Source of the DNA: Acanthochlamys bracteata
Lineage: Eukaryota > Streptophyta > Magnoliopsida > Pandanales > Velloziaceae
Reading direction: 5' to 3'
DNA: 64,000 nt
NCBI GenBank assembly: GCA_019914995.1
Contig: CM034129.1
Location: forward strand, 9,789,725 to 9,853,724
In this document: positions 37,987 to 49,019 of the stretch, piece after piece
How positions within the stretch are numbered: the stretch's first letter is position 1
Layout: each line of letters begins with the position of its first letter
Program-made: the position numbers and the translations under genes
The notes under the pieces: generated by a model
Databases searched by the model: none
The model's input: only the letters and a program-made list of their open reading frames with translations
Told to the model about the DNA's origin: nothing

Positions 37987-38928
37987 TTATGAGCAGAACG
38001 ATCCGTCAGCATTGCCGGCAGCGGTCCGATTTCCCGCCGGCGGGATAACGAAATGCCATAGCCGATCAACTCCACCAACTTTATACTTCTCACACAAAAA
38101 CTCCAGTGCATACATTCTCTCGACCTTCCTATTCACATCATGCAAGAACACATGCGTCGGACCCTCTCCTTTCCTCTGTCTTGCCATTACCGCCGACGAG
38201 AATATCGCCGCCATTCTCCCCGGCGCCGATGCGTAGTACCCTTTCGGCGCATCGATCATTATCAAATCCCACTCTCTTTTGTAAACCTCTTGTGGTAGAT
38301 TTTCTAACGCCAGCTTACATTTTACATTACCTTTCAAGTAAGCGTTATGCGGAGAGCAGAGGTTCTCATTCTTGTAACTTTTAATAAGCTCGTCTGCTTC
38401 GTCGAGACGCGTACGGTACTTCACAATCTCTGCGTTAAGCGAACTGAAAGAGGATTTACTAGTGATTTTTTGCAGCCATTCTGGATCTTCTTCGAGGAAC
38501 AGAGTGAATCCGTTAGGGTTAAGCGATTGCCACATGAGAGAGTCATGGCCGAGACCGAACACGAGGAAGTTGCAAGGATTTTTCGAACGTAAAACGTCGA
38601 ACGTGATCCGGATCTCGTTGATGTTCTGCTGAGGGACGACGGCTGTCGTTGCGTAGTGAATGGTTGCGAGCGCTTGGATTTCGTTTCGATTGTCTGGAAA
38701 TGTTAGGAACGACGATGGCTTACCGCCACCGGAGAGGTAGCAGAAGAGAGAACGGTCGACTAAGCCGCCTGTGACGCCGGTGAAGCGGATGAACAAAGAT
38801 GAGATGAGTAAAACTCCGGCGACGATAGCTAATGTTGCCGCCGATATGGCGAAGAGCCATTGTCGACGATCAGGTAATAGTTTCATTTGATCAGCGGAGA
38901 TCTTAAGTTGTGGTCTGTTTTTGTGCAC
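37987..38928 (-). CDS. Glucuronoxylan 4-O-methyltransferase-like DUF579 protein (GXM-like)
   Basis: A complete single-exon CDS of 313 aa. After a basic cytosolic tail, residues about 24-48 form a signal anchor. The DUF579 catalytic region has all the GXM landmarks: NPCNFLVFGLGHDSLMWQSL (117-136), FLEEDPEWL (144-152), KYRTRLDEADELI (170-182), WDLIMIDAPKGYY (220-232), APGRMAAIFSSAVMAR (235-250), THVFLHDVNRKVE (258-270) and FLCEKYKV (277-284). GXM enzymes add a methyl group to O-4 of glucuronic acid side chains on xylan in the Golgi, using S-adenosylmethionine. I keep the first Met; Met15 is an alternative start. GC content is distinctly higher than in the AT-rich surroundings. An arabinogalactan-acting paralogue is the main alternative identity. 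Confidence 0.9.
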   Translation of the reverse strand: MHKNRPQLKISADQMKLLPDRRQWLFAISAATLAIVAGVLLISSLFIRFTGVTGGLVDRSLFCYLSGGGKPSSFLTFPDNRNEIQALATIHYATTAVVPQQNINEIRITFDVLRSKNPCNFLVFGLGHDSLMWQSLNPNGFTLFLEEDPEWLQKITSKSSFSSLNAEIVKYRTRLDEADELIKSYKNENLCSPHNAYLKGNVKCKLALENLPQEVYKREWDLIMIDAPKGYYASAPGRMAAIFSSAVMARQRKGEGPTHVFLHDVNRKVERMYALEFLCEKYKVGGVDRLWHFVIPPAGNRTAAGNADGSFCS

Positions 38929-38971
38929 AGAGGAAATTAAAGACCTAGGATTTAAAGAGGAGTAGTTTAAA

Positions 38972-38980
38972 TAAATATAG
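38972..38980 (-). promoter_or_regulatory. TATA-like box of the GXM-like gene
   Basis: The minus strand reads CTATATTTATTT about 45 bp upstream of the ATG. If used, the 5'UTR would be very short. Motif and position only. Confidence 0.3.
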
Positions 38981-40261
38981 TTTTCTTTTTATTTTTCAAA
39001 ATTTTGTTTGAATATTTCATCTCTTGGTAATAATAAAATATAACCTTACCTAGTTACCTTCAATTTTTTTGTCGCGTAGTTAGGAAGCACATCCGACTAA
39101 TTAAATTTGTATAAAAAACATTTTGTCTAAAAATTATCAAAAATAGATATCATATACTAAAGGGGTATAATAGTTTCTCGTAAAGTATGAAATTGGTTAC
39201 ATAATAAACTAGCGGTTCTTTCCATGACAGGGACAAACAAAATGCACAGAAAAAATCAGTATCAAAAAATTTTGAAGAAATCAAAGTTAAGAGTTGAAGA
39301 AATCCAAAAGTTATTCCGGTTAGTAATTATTTTCTTTTGTCAAATTAAGAGAATAGTTAACATCTAGAAAATATATTTTAGAAAAAAAGTTCCAAAATAA
39401 TTTTATAGTATATCTTAATTATATTAATAATATAATCTATTATTTTTTAAATTTTAAAACATTGTACACAACCATTTTGGTTTAAAAGATTTGAAAATTA
39501 TTTTAAAAAATTATATCAAATATAATAGCATTGATTGTGTGGAGACTGAAATAGGGTACTGCTTTTCATTGATTGATTTGTTCATGTGGTTACTGCCGGT
39601 TGCGAAAATGAAATTTAATTGTTGCACCGTCGGTGGAACGAGAGACTTTTCATGCTTGCCTGGTCTCCTTCTGTCGGTCTCATTAGTAAAATTTTCTGTT
39701 GAAAATTTTACTTATGACAATCTCTTCACTTTCAAATACAATTCCAATAAAATCTTTTTCTGAAAAATAAAAAAATAAATACTTCCTATTTATCATTCCA
39801 TTTTGTTCTATTAAATTAATAAATAAATAATGTATAAACAGCTTTGTTTAATTATTTTAATTTTTGGTCGGCCTACTTCTGACTTTTGAGTTTTGATGAC
39901 TATTCTGATATCATTATAAGACGTGCTAAAGATAAGAATGATTAACATTTTAAACTCCTTATAATTTAAAATTACTTAAACTTTTAATTTCCTATGGGCG
40001 CTGCAATGGAGTTGTTTAATCTACGTGCCTGCCGGTTTCACTTCCAACCCACTCTAATTTATTAGTTAACTAGTTGGCATTGCACTGTTTAAAATTTAAT
40101 TAAGTTATTATTCTAGTTTTAATATGAATGTCACCCACGTTTTGGTTTGTTTCTATGTACAAGAATATGTTCACGCATGTGAATTGATGCGGTTTACATG
40201 TACGTTGAAATATAATTGATAAATTGGTCTCACAATATCAAAATGTAAATACTGGAATAAA
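38981..40261. other. Intergenic region
   Basis: AT-rich sequence upstream of the GXM-like gene. One open frame near 39,491-39,763 has no recognisable content. Nothing else supportable was seen. Confidence 0.5.
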
Positions 40262-41113
40262 TAGGGGTGGCAATATATGATCCGATCCGAAAACCCGATC
40301 CGAGACTGACCTGTTTAATCAGGATTAGGGTTGGAAAATTTGACCCGTATAAATATATGGGTTGGGTTAGGATTGAACAAATTTGACCCGGTTATTAAAT
40401 GGGTCAATCCGGATTAATTAGAAATTGATCCACCAATCCGAAATGTCACTTTTTGAAAGAACAATTTTTGATTTTTTCTTACCGTATAATAAAATATTGA
40501 CAATAAAAATAATCAATACTAGTTATTTACAAATTATTACATTAAAATATATTTATAATTAATTCTTTATTTTTATATCTTAGTAAAATAGTATAAGATG
40601 AAAATTATTAGATTATCGAAAGTATTACTATGTAGGTATTTTTAATGACGAATTTAGATTTCGTATAAAATTTTTATGAAAATTTTGTTAGATAGATATA
40701 TTTATCAAAATTTTTATCGAAATTATTAACATAGTATTTGTAATTATAAATTTCAGCTGTTATCATATATTTTTTAAAAATAAAAGTAATATATTTTTTT
40801 ATATTGTAAGGATCGATGAAGACATTAAGGAATGTTGTTGAATATAATTATATCTTGTCAGTAAAAATATCGTACACTTTCATTCGAACTGATTTTATAA
40901 TTTCACTAAAGCTTAAAAATATAAAATTAATAATAATAATTTTAATTATTAAATAGGTCGACCCGAATTTGACCCGATTATTAATAAGTTGGGTTAGGGT
41001 TGACATTTTTGACCCGTATAAATTTATGGGTTGGATTAGAGTTGAACAAATTTGATCCGGTTATTAAATGGGTCGACCCAAAATCGACCCATCAACCTAT
41101 AGTGCCACCTCTA
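40262..41113 (-). mobile_element. Dispersed non-autonomous element, copy D (inverted)
   Basis: Bounded by TAGGGGTGGCAATATATGA and ATAGTGCCACCTCTA, it is the reverse complement of copy A along most of its length. Landmarks are AATTTGACCCGGTTATTAAA, TGACCCGTATAAATTTATGG and AGGTCGACCCGAATTTGACC. Flanks GAATAAA and GAAATAA resemble a degraded 8-bp duplication. It has the least decayed termini of the four copies. Confidence 0.7.
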
Positions 41114-41477
41114 GAAATAAGGTTGATATCATAATAGATTGTATTATAAGTTTAGGTAAACATGACGCATTTGTTTTTAAGTATACCAAAATTGCAAAAT
41201 TTAAATTTAAATTTAAATTTTAATAAAATAAATGTTGTTTAATTGAAGCAAGCATAGAGTTCAATCCTCGCCAAAAATTGGTCCATCTTGGACGTTCTTA
41301 ATAAAGAGCCCGGTCAATTGAGCCTTTCTTAGATCCAAATGAAATTGGCTTTTATTAAAGCCCAAAGTTAGCCCAATCCTTAGAGTCTCTCATTCATCAA
41401 GAATCTGAAAGATTTCTCCGCTCACCTGACTCGTCACGTTACCTCACACTCGAGGCTGTAGGTCCCACCTTCCATCA

Positions 41478-41483
41478 CACGTG
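41478..41483. promoter_or_regulatory. G-box (CACGTG) upstream of the membrane-protein gene
   Basis: The palindrome ACACGTGT lies about 190 bp upstream of the ATG at 41674. This motif is bound by plant bZIP and bHLH factors. A related CACGTT lies about 50 bp farther upstream. Binding is inference. Confidence 0.4.
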
Positions 41484-41673
41484 TCTTTCTCTATTCCAAT
41501 CTTGAGCCGGTCTTCCGTTTATCCTCTTTCGCCTCCTGTCCTTCCAACTGTTTTCCAGAACTCACTCTCCTTCAGTTCATATTCCTTCCTTCATTTCCTG
41601 CACAATCGAAGTTCTTGCAGCTGCTTGTTCTTGTTAGTGTTACTTTGTTGTTGTTTGGGTCGATCGGATCACA

Positions 41674-43447
41674 ATGTCCGGGCTATCTTTAGCAGTAGCA
41701 CCACCAACAGAAACAAAAACACCCGGCGGACCACCTCCGAGGCAGAAGAATGAGAACTTAACGATTATGGGAGGAATCATGGGATCGCTACGTGTCATAG
41801 AACTTCAACTCGTGGCTTTCATAATGGTTTTCTCAGCTAGCGGCCTTGTTCCTGTTCTTGATCTCGTGTTTCCGGTTTTCGCCACGGTGTATTTCATCAT
41901 CCTGTCTAAAGTAGCTTTCCCTACTTACCATGTTCACGCTCGCGAAGTTTTCCATGGAAGCAGACCTTTTCAGGCTTACGTTGTAGTTGGGACCGGAATC
42001 GGGTTGTTCTTGCCGTTGGCTTATGTGTTGGGAGGGTTTGCTAGAGGAGACGAGAGAGCGGTTAGAGCGGCTACGCCACATCTATTCTCGTTGTCCTGCC
42101 AAATCTTGACGGAGAATTTGATAAGTGGGATGTCGTTGTTCTCGCCGCCCGTTAGGGCGTTGGTTCCATTGTTGTATACTGTTAGGAGGATCTTTGTTGT
42201 ACTTGATTGGGTACATGAAGTTTTCGCTAACAGGACTCTTCCTGCTAACGCTAAGATCAAGGTATGCTGCCAGAAATTTTATCCATTTTAACCATCTTCT
42301 TATTGTTCATCTCGTTAGATCTGCCTTTTATTAGTTTTAAATTGCCATAGTATGACTATTCTAACATGAAACATGTCTGCATAGTAGGAAATCTTAGAAT
42401 ACAACTGGATGAATTCTGGTTGTTCTGTAGTCTAAATTTTTTGGTCATTAATCTATTATGCAAAAGTTTGTCTAGCCACTGCAATGTGCAGGAGATAATT
42501 GTCTGGGGTGGTTCTTTCTATTACAGCACGGTCGTATAATTATGTGAAAGTCTTGGTTGTCTCAAATGTTTGTTTGTTTGTTTGTTTTAAGAGTGTGCAT
42601 ATGCACTCAAATTCTGATTCATTGGATTCCCTTTAGTAGCTAGCTGGACAAAAAAGTTGTACATTTTAAAAATATACGTCGGTGGTGATCAGGTATAGAG
42701 TAAACATAGCTAAATCAGTATTTAAGCTTCTGTCCCCAACTTTGATCAAGCACGGAATGAGCATAGCAATCTCAAATGCAAGCTTGAGTTGCTGAATTTC
42801 ACCCAAAGAATCAGTTCAAGCTTACATATCATTGTCACTAAAGAATTCTCTTATAGCCTTTTGCAGCATGTTCTGCACAATAATCGTCTGTGACTATATA
42901 TATGAAGTCATGGTCTATTAACTAACTTCTTTCAATTAAACTGTGGAAGTTGAAGATCTCAAAAAGGTAGGTTGATCGGAAATGGCTTCTGTTCACATTG
43001 AAATGCTTTGAGGACAGATAGTTTTGTAGAGTATGGTTTTGGTTAGATATGTTCCGAAGTTGATGTCCTTCTTGTATTGTACTAGTTCAGAAAGGCTGAG
43101 AGAAAAAATCTATCATTCTGAGATATTTTAGATTTAGATGACTCTTAAAGATGTTTGCTCTTCATTATATACAAGTCTGTGTTCTTACTTCTATAATGGA
43201 GCTATTGCAGGATTCAACCTGGTTATGGTTTGGAAGAGTTCTTGCAATGGCAAACCTGGTGTACTTCTGCATCAACCTCTTTGCATTCTTGATCCCCCGC
43301 TTCCTCCCAAGAGCATTTGAGAGGTATTTCAGGGAGCGCGATGAGGTGCAGGCAAAATCTGCTCAAGACAAGCAAGCTCACAAAACTGCAGCTCCGCCAC
43401 AACCCTCCTCTACTGGCAGGCCTACGGTGACCAAGAAATCAGATTGA
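41674..43447 (+). CDS. Plant multi-pass membrane protein (DUF7733-like), two exons
   Basis: Exons 41674-42261 and 43211-43447 (TGA), in phase, 274 aa. The N-terminal 30 residues are Pro/Thr-rich and polar. Hydrophobic segments lie at about 42-60, 63-82, 100-121 and 204-224, with a weaker one at about 136-155. HVHAREVFHGSRPFQAYVVV joins the second and third helices; TPHLFSLSCQILTENLISG precedes the weaker segment. After the last helix the tail is charged (RAFERYFRERDEVQAKSAQD) and ends in a Pro/Ser/Thr stretch with KKSD, a possible dilysine-like ER signal. I recognise it as a plant-wide membrane family without known function. The second exon start is supported by the ATTGCAG acceptor. Confidence 0.85.
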
Positions 43448-45490
43448 GCGCCTATTGGAAACCAGTGTTAGATTTTATGAGCAGTGCTTATGTCTTCATT
43501 TGATTTGGTGTATGCGTGTGTATCTCTGAACTTAGTTAGTCTGAACGTAGGCTATGTAGGCTGCAATCTAATCACGGCGTGTGTATAAAACAGATGATTT
43601 AGGGAATGGATATCTGATTCATGCCTTGGTTGTTATTTTCTGCGTTATAAGTTGCTCTATGACATTTCTTTGCAAGATCTAACATCTCATGGAGATTCCG
43701 AGAGGTTGTCAGAAAGTAGGATCGTTTAGCTTGCCTAGAGTCATAAAATTTATTTATTGTTAATTTTTATAAAATTGTTTAATATTATTTTAGAAAATAA
43801 ATAATATATTTTTATATTTTTTATTTAATAAATTAATAACATTAATATTTATTAATAAATTTATATTTATTTAGTTTATTATTATAATTTTTTATAGATA
43901 TTATTTGTATATATATTTATATAGTTATATCTAGAAATTTTTATTTTTTTTATGCAATTAGATAATAAATAATTATTTTTATTTTTTTCAAAATAAAGAA
44001 AAAATTAATTTGAAATAGTACTGTAAATAATAATTTTTTATTTTTATAACAAATTTTTTACATAATAAAAGAAATATGATCATATTCACTACATATGAAA
44101 CGATGGATTTTTTTAATTATTTCAGTTTTGTTCAAAAATTTTGAGAATTTTATAAATTTTGTTGATTAAAATCTTAAAATTGTAAGATAAATTTAAATTG
44201 ATATTTTAACGACCGTGATTTATAGTACGTGATGAGGTTGTTAGATTCTTGTAGCGTTGGTGAGCGTTTGAAAGTGTTTATTAAAAAATATTTTAAATAT
44301 TTTAAAAAATTAATTTTATTTTTTTATTTAAAAAATTTTCACGATCTAAAATTTTTCTGTATTATTAAATTTTTAAAAATTTTTTATAAAATATTATAAA
44401 TATTTTATTAAAAAATATAAAATAAAAAATTATGAGAGAAAATCTCTTCCAAATATGACTCCTATCTCTTGCTAACAAAAGAAAATTTACAAATGTTTGG
44501 TATAGAAATCAAATAATCTAATAAATTTTCGAACATATCCTATACACAATTTCTTAAGCTCGTCTAGTGTGCAATATTAGTAGCGCAAATAATTCAGTTT
44601 TTGAATATGAAATTGGATGCAGACTGCAGTAGAGTGGGCAGTGTATACTGGTGGTTAAAACTGATGCTGCAGCAGCTAACAACAACAAATGGATTCGCTT
44701 CCATTACGATCACGGAGTTGTGGTGGAAAGAAAATGCCAATCTTGCAACAGTTGTATAATTTAATTTTCAAATTATTAAGTAAAACGCAAATACTAAATA
44801 TCCATACAAATTTGCTCATTGTTAGGATACATATATTGATATATCAGTAGCGCTCACGATAATTAGTTTCCATAATTATATTACCGGTCCGGTGTTCCCA
44901 AATAAAAACGGATGCACTCCAAAGCGCCCTCTTAAATTGAGATGACAATTTAAATTAATAAATTAATTTCGAATTAATTTATTTAAATAATAAAATTAAA
45001 TTTGTTCAATATTAATTTAATTTATAAATTTATATATGTCAAAATTATCAATCATAATATAATTTATTAATAATTGGATCAAATTCGAATCGATCTATTT
45101 AATAATTATAATTTTTAAATTTTAATTCTATATTATTTTATAAAAATAAAAATAATAATTAATTATAAATATTTTATAATTTTATAATTTATAAATTATT
45201 ATTATAAATTATTTTTATTATTAATATTTTAATATACGAAAAAATAATTAAATATTATTTATTCGAAAAATGACAATTCAGATTGATAGATCAAATTTAA
45301 ATTAATTCAAATCGATCTATTTAATAATTTGACGCAATTTTAAATAATTTATATATTTATATACATTGAAATTTTTAATTTTAATTTTAATTAAATGGAC
45401 CAAATTTGATTTGGGTTTTTCATATATCGCCACCGCTCCGTTAGCTACTTATAATTTAATAACAAGTTAATAAACAGTAGTTGAATCCGT
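43448..45490. other. Intergenic region, AT-rich
   Basis: The 3'UTR of the membrane-protein gene ends near 43,600. The remainder is AT-rich, including a MITE-like stretch near 44,265-44,455 (ends GCGTTTGAAAGTG and CTTCCAAATATGAC) and copy C of the dispersed element. No coding segment. Confidence 0.55.
44937..45440 (+). mobile_element. Dispersed non-autonomous element, copy C
   Basis: Same orientation as copies A and B. It has GAGATGACAATTTAAATTAA at the left, TAATTGGATCAAATTCGAAT and GATCTATTTAATAATT inside, and ATATATCGCCACCGCT at the right. It ends about 50 bp before the likely transcription start of the EXS gene. Confidence 0.6.
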
Positions 45491-45669
45491 AAAGCCGAGT
45501 ATTAGGAGTTACAGCGTCTCTCTTCTCATTATTTCTAGATCCATTTCTTTACTACTCAGATCTCTCTCTCTCTCCCTCCTCTCTCTCTTCGCCGCCGGAG
45601 ACAATTCTCCGGCGATAAGTTTTCCTTCCTTTTCAGCTCAGTCTGCTGCCTTCCGTCGCAACTGCTAAG
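45490..45669 (+). other. 5'UTR exon 1 of the EXS gene
   Basis: CT-rich leader (TCTCTCTCTCTCTCCC and CTCTCTCTCTTCGCCGCCGG) without any ATG, ending CTAAG|GTGACT. It fits a typical plant noncoding first exon, spliced to the ATG-bearing exon at 48966. The start is approximate. Confidence 0.6.
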
Positions 45670-48600
45670 GTGACTCTCTCTCTCTTTCTTGATATGTGAA
45701 GAGAAGAAAGAAACAACTGTGTAGATAGAAAGATGACGATAATAGGCGTTGATTTGTAACGTGATTATGGATCTAGTAGTGTGTTTTGGTGTTTAGCAAC
45801 TTTCATCCTGGAAAATTTCGTATCGATATTTTGGTGTTTGTTTTACTAGTTTTACCTATATATGGAAATCCTTGGATTATAATGCTTAAAAAACTTTAGA
45901 ATCATTATGAAATGTTAATAGGTTTTAAAGTGCAAATTGCAAGTCATATGGTTCGAAATCTATTTTAATCCTTTCGGGCTAGTTGTGATACAATTTGGTT
46001 GATTATAATGCCCAACTTAATGGACTTTACAGTTGGGATAGTTGTGTGCCATATAAGCTGGAAAGAGAGGAAGGAGATGAGTTTTAGGATTTTTGGTTGT
46101 ATTGATGAATAATGTGGTTGTAGTGGTGTATAATGTTGTTAGTGAGATCTGGTTTAAGTATTGAGTGTGACCAAGTCATGGAGCGGCAGAGAGTGTTTGA
46201 GCAAGTTAAGTTTATTTATTATAATTTCTTAAACACATGTATTTTTGAGATAGATGGGAGCTGTTATATGCTTTATTTCACAATAATGATTTTAATTAAA
46301 TTCGCCCTACCTGAGGTGATTACTTTCACCTACAATGGCATACATTATTGTTGTTGCATATCATGTCCAACAATGTAAAAGTATTGCTTGCGAAGACAAT
46401 GTCAGGTAAAATGATAGAGAATAGCTGGATGTAAAAAATATCTATAGTACATGGCTTTCCTTTTCATGAATTCACTGAATTATCTCATCTTAATTGTTGA
46501 GAAGTTTCTTTTAGAAGTCATTTATGCAGCCTAGCAAATGCATGGATTATTTTAATTTTTAATATAAATTTCTTTTATCAGCCATTTGGTAGAAGCTCGA
46601 TATTCTGGTATGTCATATGTAGCAAAAGCTCTCTTATTGTATAGAGAAGGAGTCTTACATTTTTAGCAACTCGACTATGGTAGCTCCATGTTATTTTTGA
46701 AGAGCTTTTGAATGGCAGTTGATACAACCTCATCAAGTCATCAATAGGTGCCATGATGTTCATACATTTTATTAGCAGGACCTTCCTTCTTATAATGGCA
46801 AATTAATTTTACTTTGTGGTTAACTCCCTTTATTGGTCATTTGTCAAATGATGCCTTTACATTATTGTGAGGTTGAGTGTTTCTTTGTGCCTAGGTCTGC
46901 CCCTTGGGTGCTAGATTGGTCTACCACTTCCAACACCTGTAGACAGGCCCTTTTCCTTCAAATGTGTACCTTTAAATAGCCTTGCAGTAGAACATGCGGA
47001 TGGATGAAAAGGTCATTTATCTTGAACTCCTTAACAAGGGTGATGTTGTTTGATAATAAGAAAGCAACTGAACTTTTGAATGAAGCTAGGATCACTCAGC
47101 TAGTTTCAACAGAATTAACGATAAGATAATGGAAGGATCAGTCAAGGATACAAGGGATAGTTTCAGTGTAGGAATTTCGTGCACAAAATTGCTTTATTTT
47201 ATGTGTTCTATTTTCATCAATGGCATATCTCATTTGGGTTGGATTTGTATGAACATTTCCAATAATTATCTATATAGTGAGTGTTGATCTGTATAGTTAC
47301 ACTAATTTGTACTGTTACAAGGCTTTTTGGATCTGGATCAATCTCGTTGGAAACTGTTACATGTAAGGCACCAGATGGATCTGCTCAGTTGTTCAGGTTT
47401 TTATCTCATATGCTGCTTCAGTGCCTGGGATAGCCTAAATCTCATTTTGTTCTCTTTGTTTCTTCACATTGCATGACTATTAAGCCCAACGTTCTCTTAC
47501 CATGCTCCAATCTTACCTGTGTATTGTTATTTTATCCTTCAAACTTCATGCACATAAGAAATTTGCTTCTTAGAGGGGGTGTTGTTTCACTTACTGCTGA
47601 TTCTGATTTTGTTCTGACAGTGTATGTTCTGTGTAAAACTTTTTGAGCTTTGGATATCTGTTGTTTCTTAGTTTATGTTCATAATGCTCCTTTTTTCTGG
47701 TTCTATGATGAAGGATAAGAGATCAGTAATGTATCTATTCTTTTCAATTAATATAAACTGCAGTTCGCTTATGACTACTTAAAGAAGTGGGATGATGCAG
47801 TCTTATTTCTGGAATATAGTTATGTAACATGTACAAGCTATCTTTAATATGAAGACCTTATAATGGTTATCACTCATCACACTAATGTCTTCCTGCTAAT
47901 ATCTGGAATAAATTTACAAGGAGCAACGCCAACATTTAATTTGAATGGGTGGTTCTCTCAGAAATCTTTTCCTGAAACGAGTTAGACTTCTGCTATGAAT
48001 TTATAACTGCATTACGTACCTGATGCTGCCAAAAATGAACTGGTATTTGAATTATTATCGTCCTTAAGTATAATAGTGACTGCCTTGGAAATCCCTTAAC
48101 GAAATGGTGTTGACGTGTCCAGGAAATACATTGATAGTCTGCTGTGCTAAGTAAGCATGAATGTCGCGACTCTTCTAGATAACGTGATTTCTTGTTGCAG
48201 GTCATAGTTAGCTGACTAATAAGTAAATAATTGCACATCTTTTTATCGTAATTTATATGTGACTTGTTGTGTTTATGAACTAAATATTTAACTTTTGTGT
48301 ATATTAGGCAAAGAATGAAGATTTGGAGAAGCAAAGAAAATAAATGATTAAGTCAATTTTGCTTTTCTATCTATTAGGTCCAACATCAAAAGGTTCGGTA
48401 GACTACTTCTGCTGAGACTCAAAGTAAATGATTAACTCCAATAACCTTCTCAAGCAATGGTCTCATGTGAGCCAATTAAAGCCCTAATCTCATCCTAGAG
48501 GCTTCTCCCTTGCGCGGACCACCATCTACGAGTCTTCTGCGAGTGGGACTTGCCTCAAAAACACCAACCGAAGCAGGCACTCCAAACTAAACTTTACGAT

Positions 48601-48965
48601 ACTTGGAGAGAATTCTTTCGATGCCGGACTCTTCCACATGTTCTTGTTAGCAATTTCTAAGCAGTAGGACAACTGGAAATTCATCGAGTTCGTTCAAGGA
48701 ATCAGTACAAAATCAGGTCCGCTAGATCTGGGAGCCCGAGGGAGGGAGAATTTCTTTTCTTTCTTTCTATTTGATTTTGATTTGGAGTGAAATTCCTGAG
48801 GGAAATTTGGAGAACTATAAAGAGAAGGGTGAACAGAACGAAGGGAGATACGGAGAAGCAGAGGAGAAGTCAAAGCCGGATAGAGGTGAACAGAGGGAAG
48901 AGCAAACCAAAGAGTAGAGATCACAGCAACGGAAGGACTGACCATAACGTGATTCCTTGTTGCAG
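45670..48965 (+). other. 3.3-kb 5'UTR intron of the EXS gene
   Basis: T-rich, intron-like sequence from the GTGACT donor to the TTGCAG acceptor at 48965. It contains no recognised gene. Toward its 3' end, positions 48179-48216 and 48944-48983 are near-identical copies of the acceptor region, enclosing a GC-richer insert. Confidence 0.6.
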
Positions 48966-48983
48966 GTCATAGTTAGTGCTGAC
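48179..48983 (+). repeat. Direct repeat of a splice-acceptor segment flanking a 727-bp insert
   Basis: Copy 1 (48179-48216) and copy 2 (48944-48983) share ATAACGTGATT-CTTGTTGCAG and GGTCATAGTTAG-CTGAC, with one substitution and a 2-nt indel. Flanking sequences on both sides are unrelated. The right half of the enclosed segment (about 48,370-48,940) is richer in GC than the rest of the intron. Both copies carry a functional-looking TTGCAG|GTCATAG acceptor. Confidence 0.75.
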
Positions 48984-49019
48984 CATAGCCATTAGAGATT
49001 GCATGCTCTCATTTAACCT

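Noticed and set aside
41241-41300. GAGTTCAATCCTCGCC resembling a tRNA T-arm
   Set aside because: No acceptor stem, anticodon arm or A box at proper spacing upstream.
46578-46763. Minus-strand open frame inside the EXS 5'UTR intron as a separate gene
   Set aside because: Short, no recognisable motifs, no splice or leader context, and composition of intron sequence.
48694-48945. Minus-strand open frame within the EXS intron insert as a coding gene
   Set aside because: Ser/Pro-rich without motifs; better explained as inserted DNA of unknown origin.
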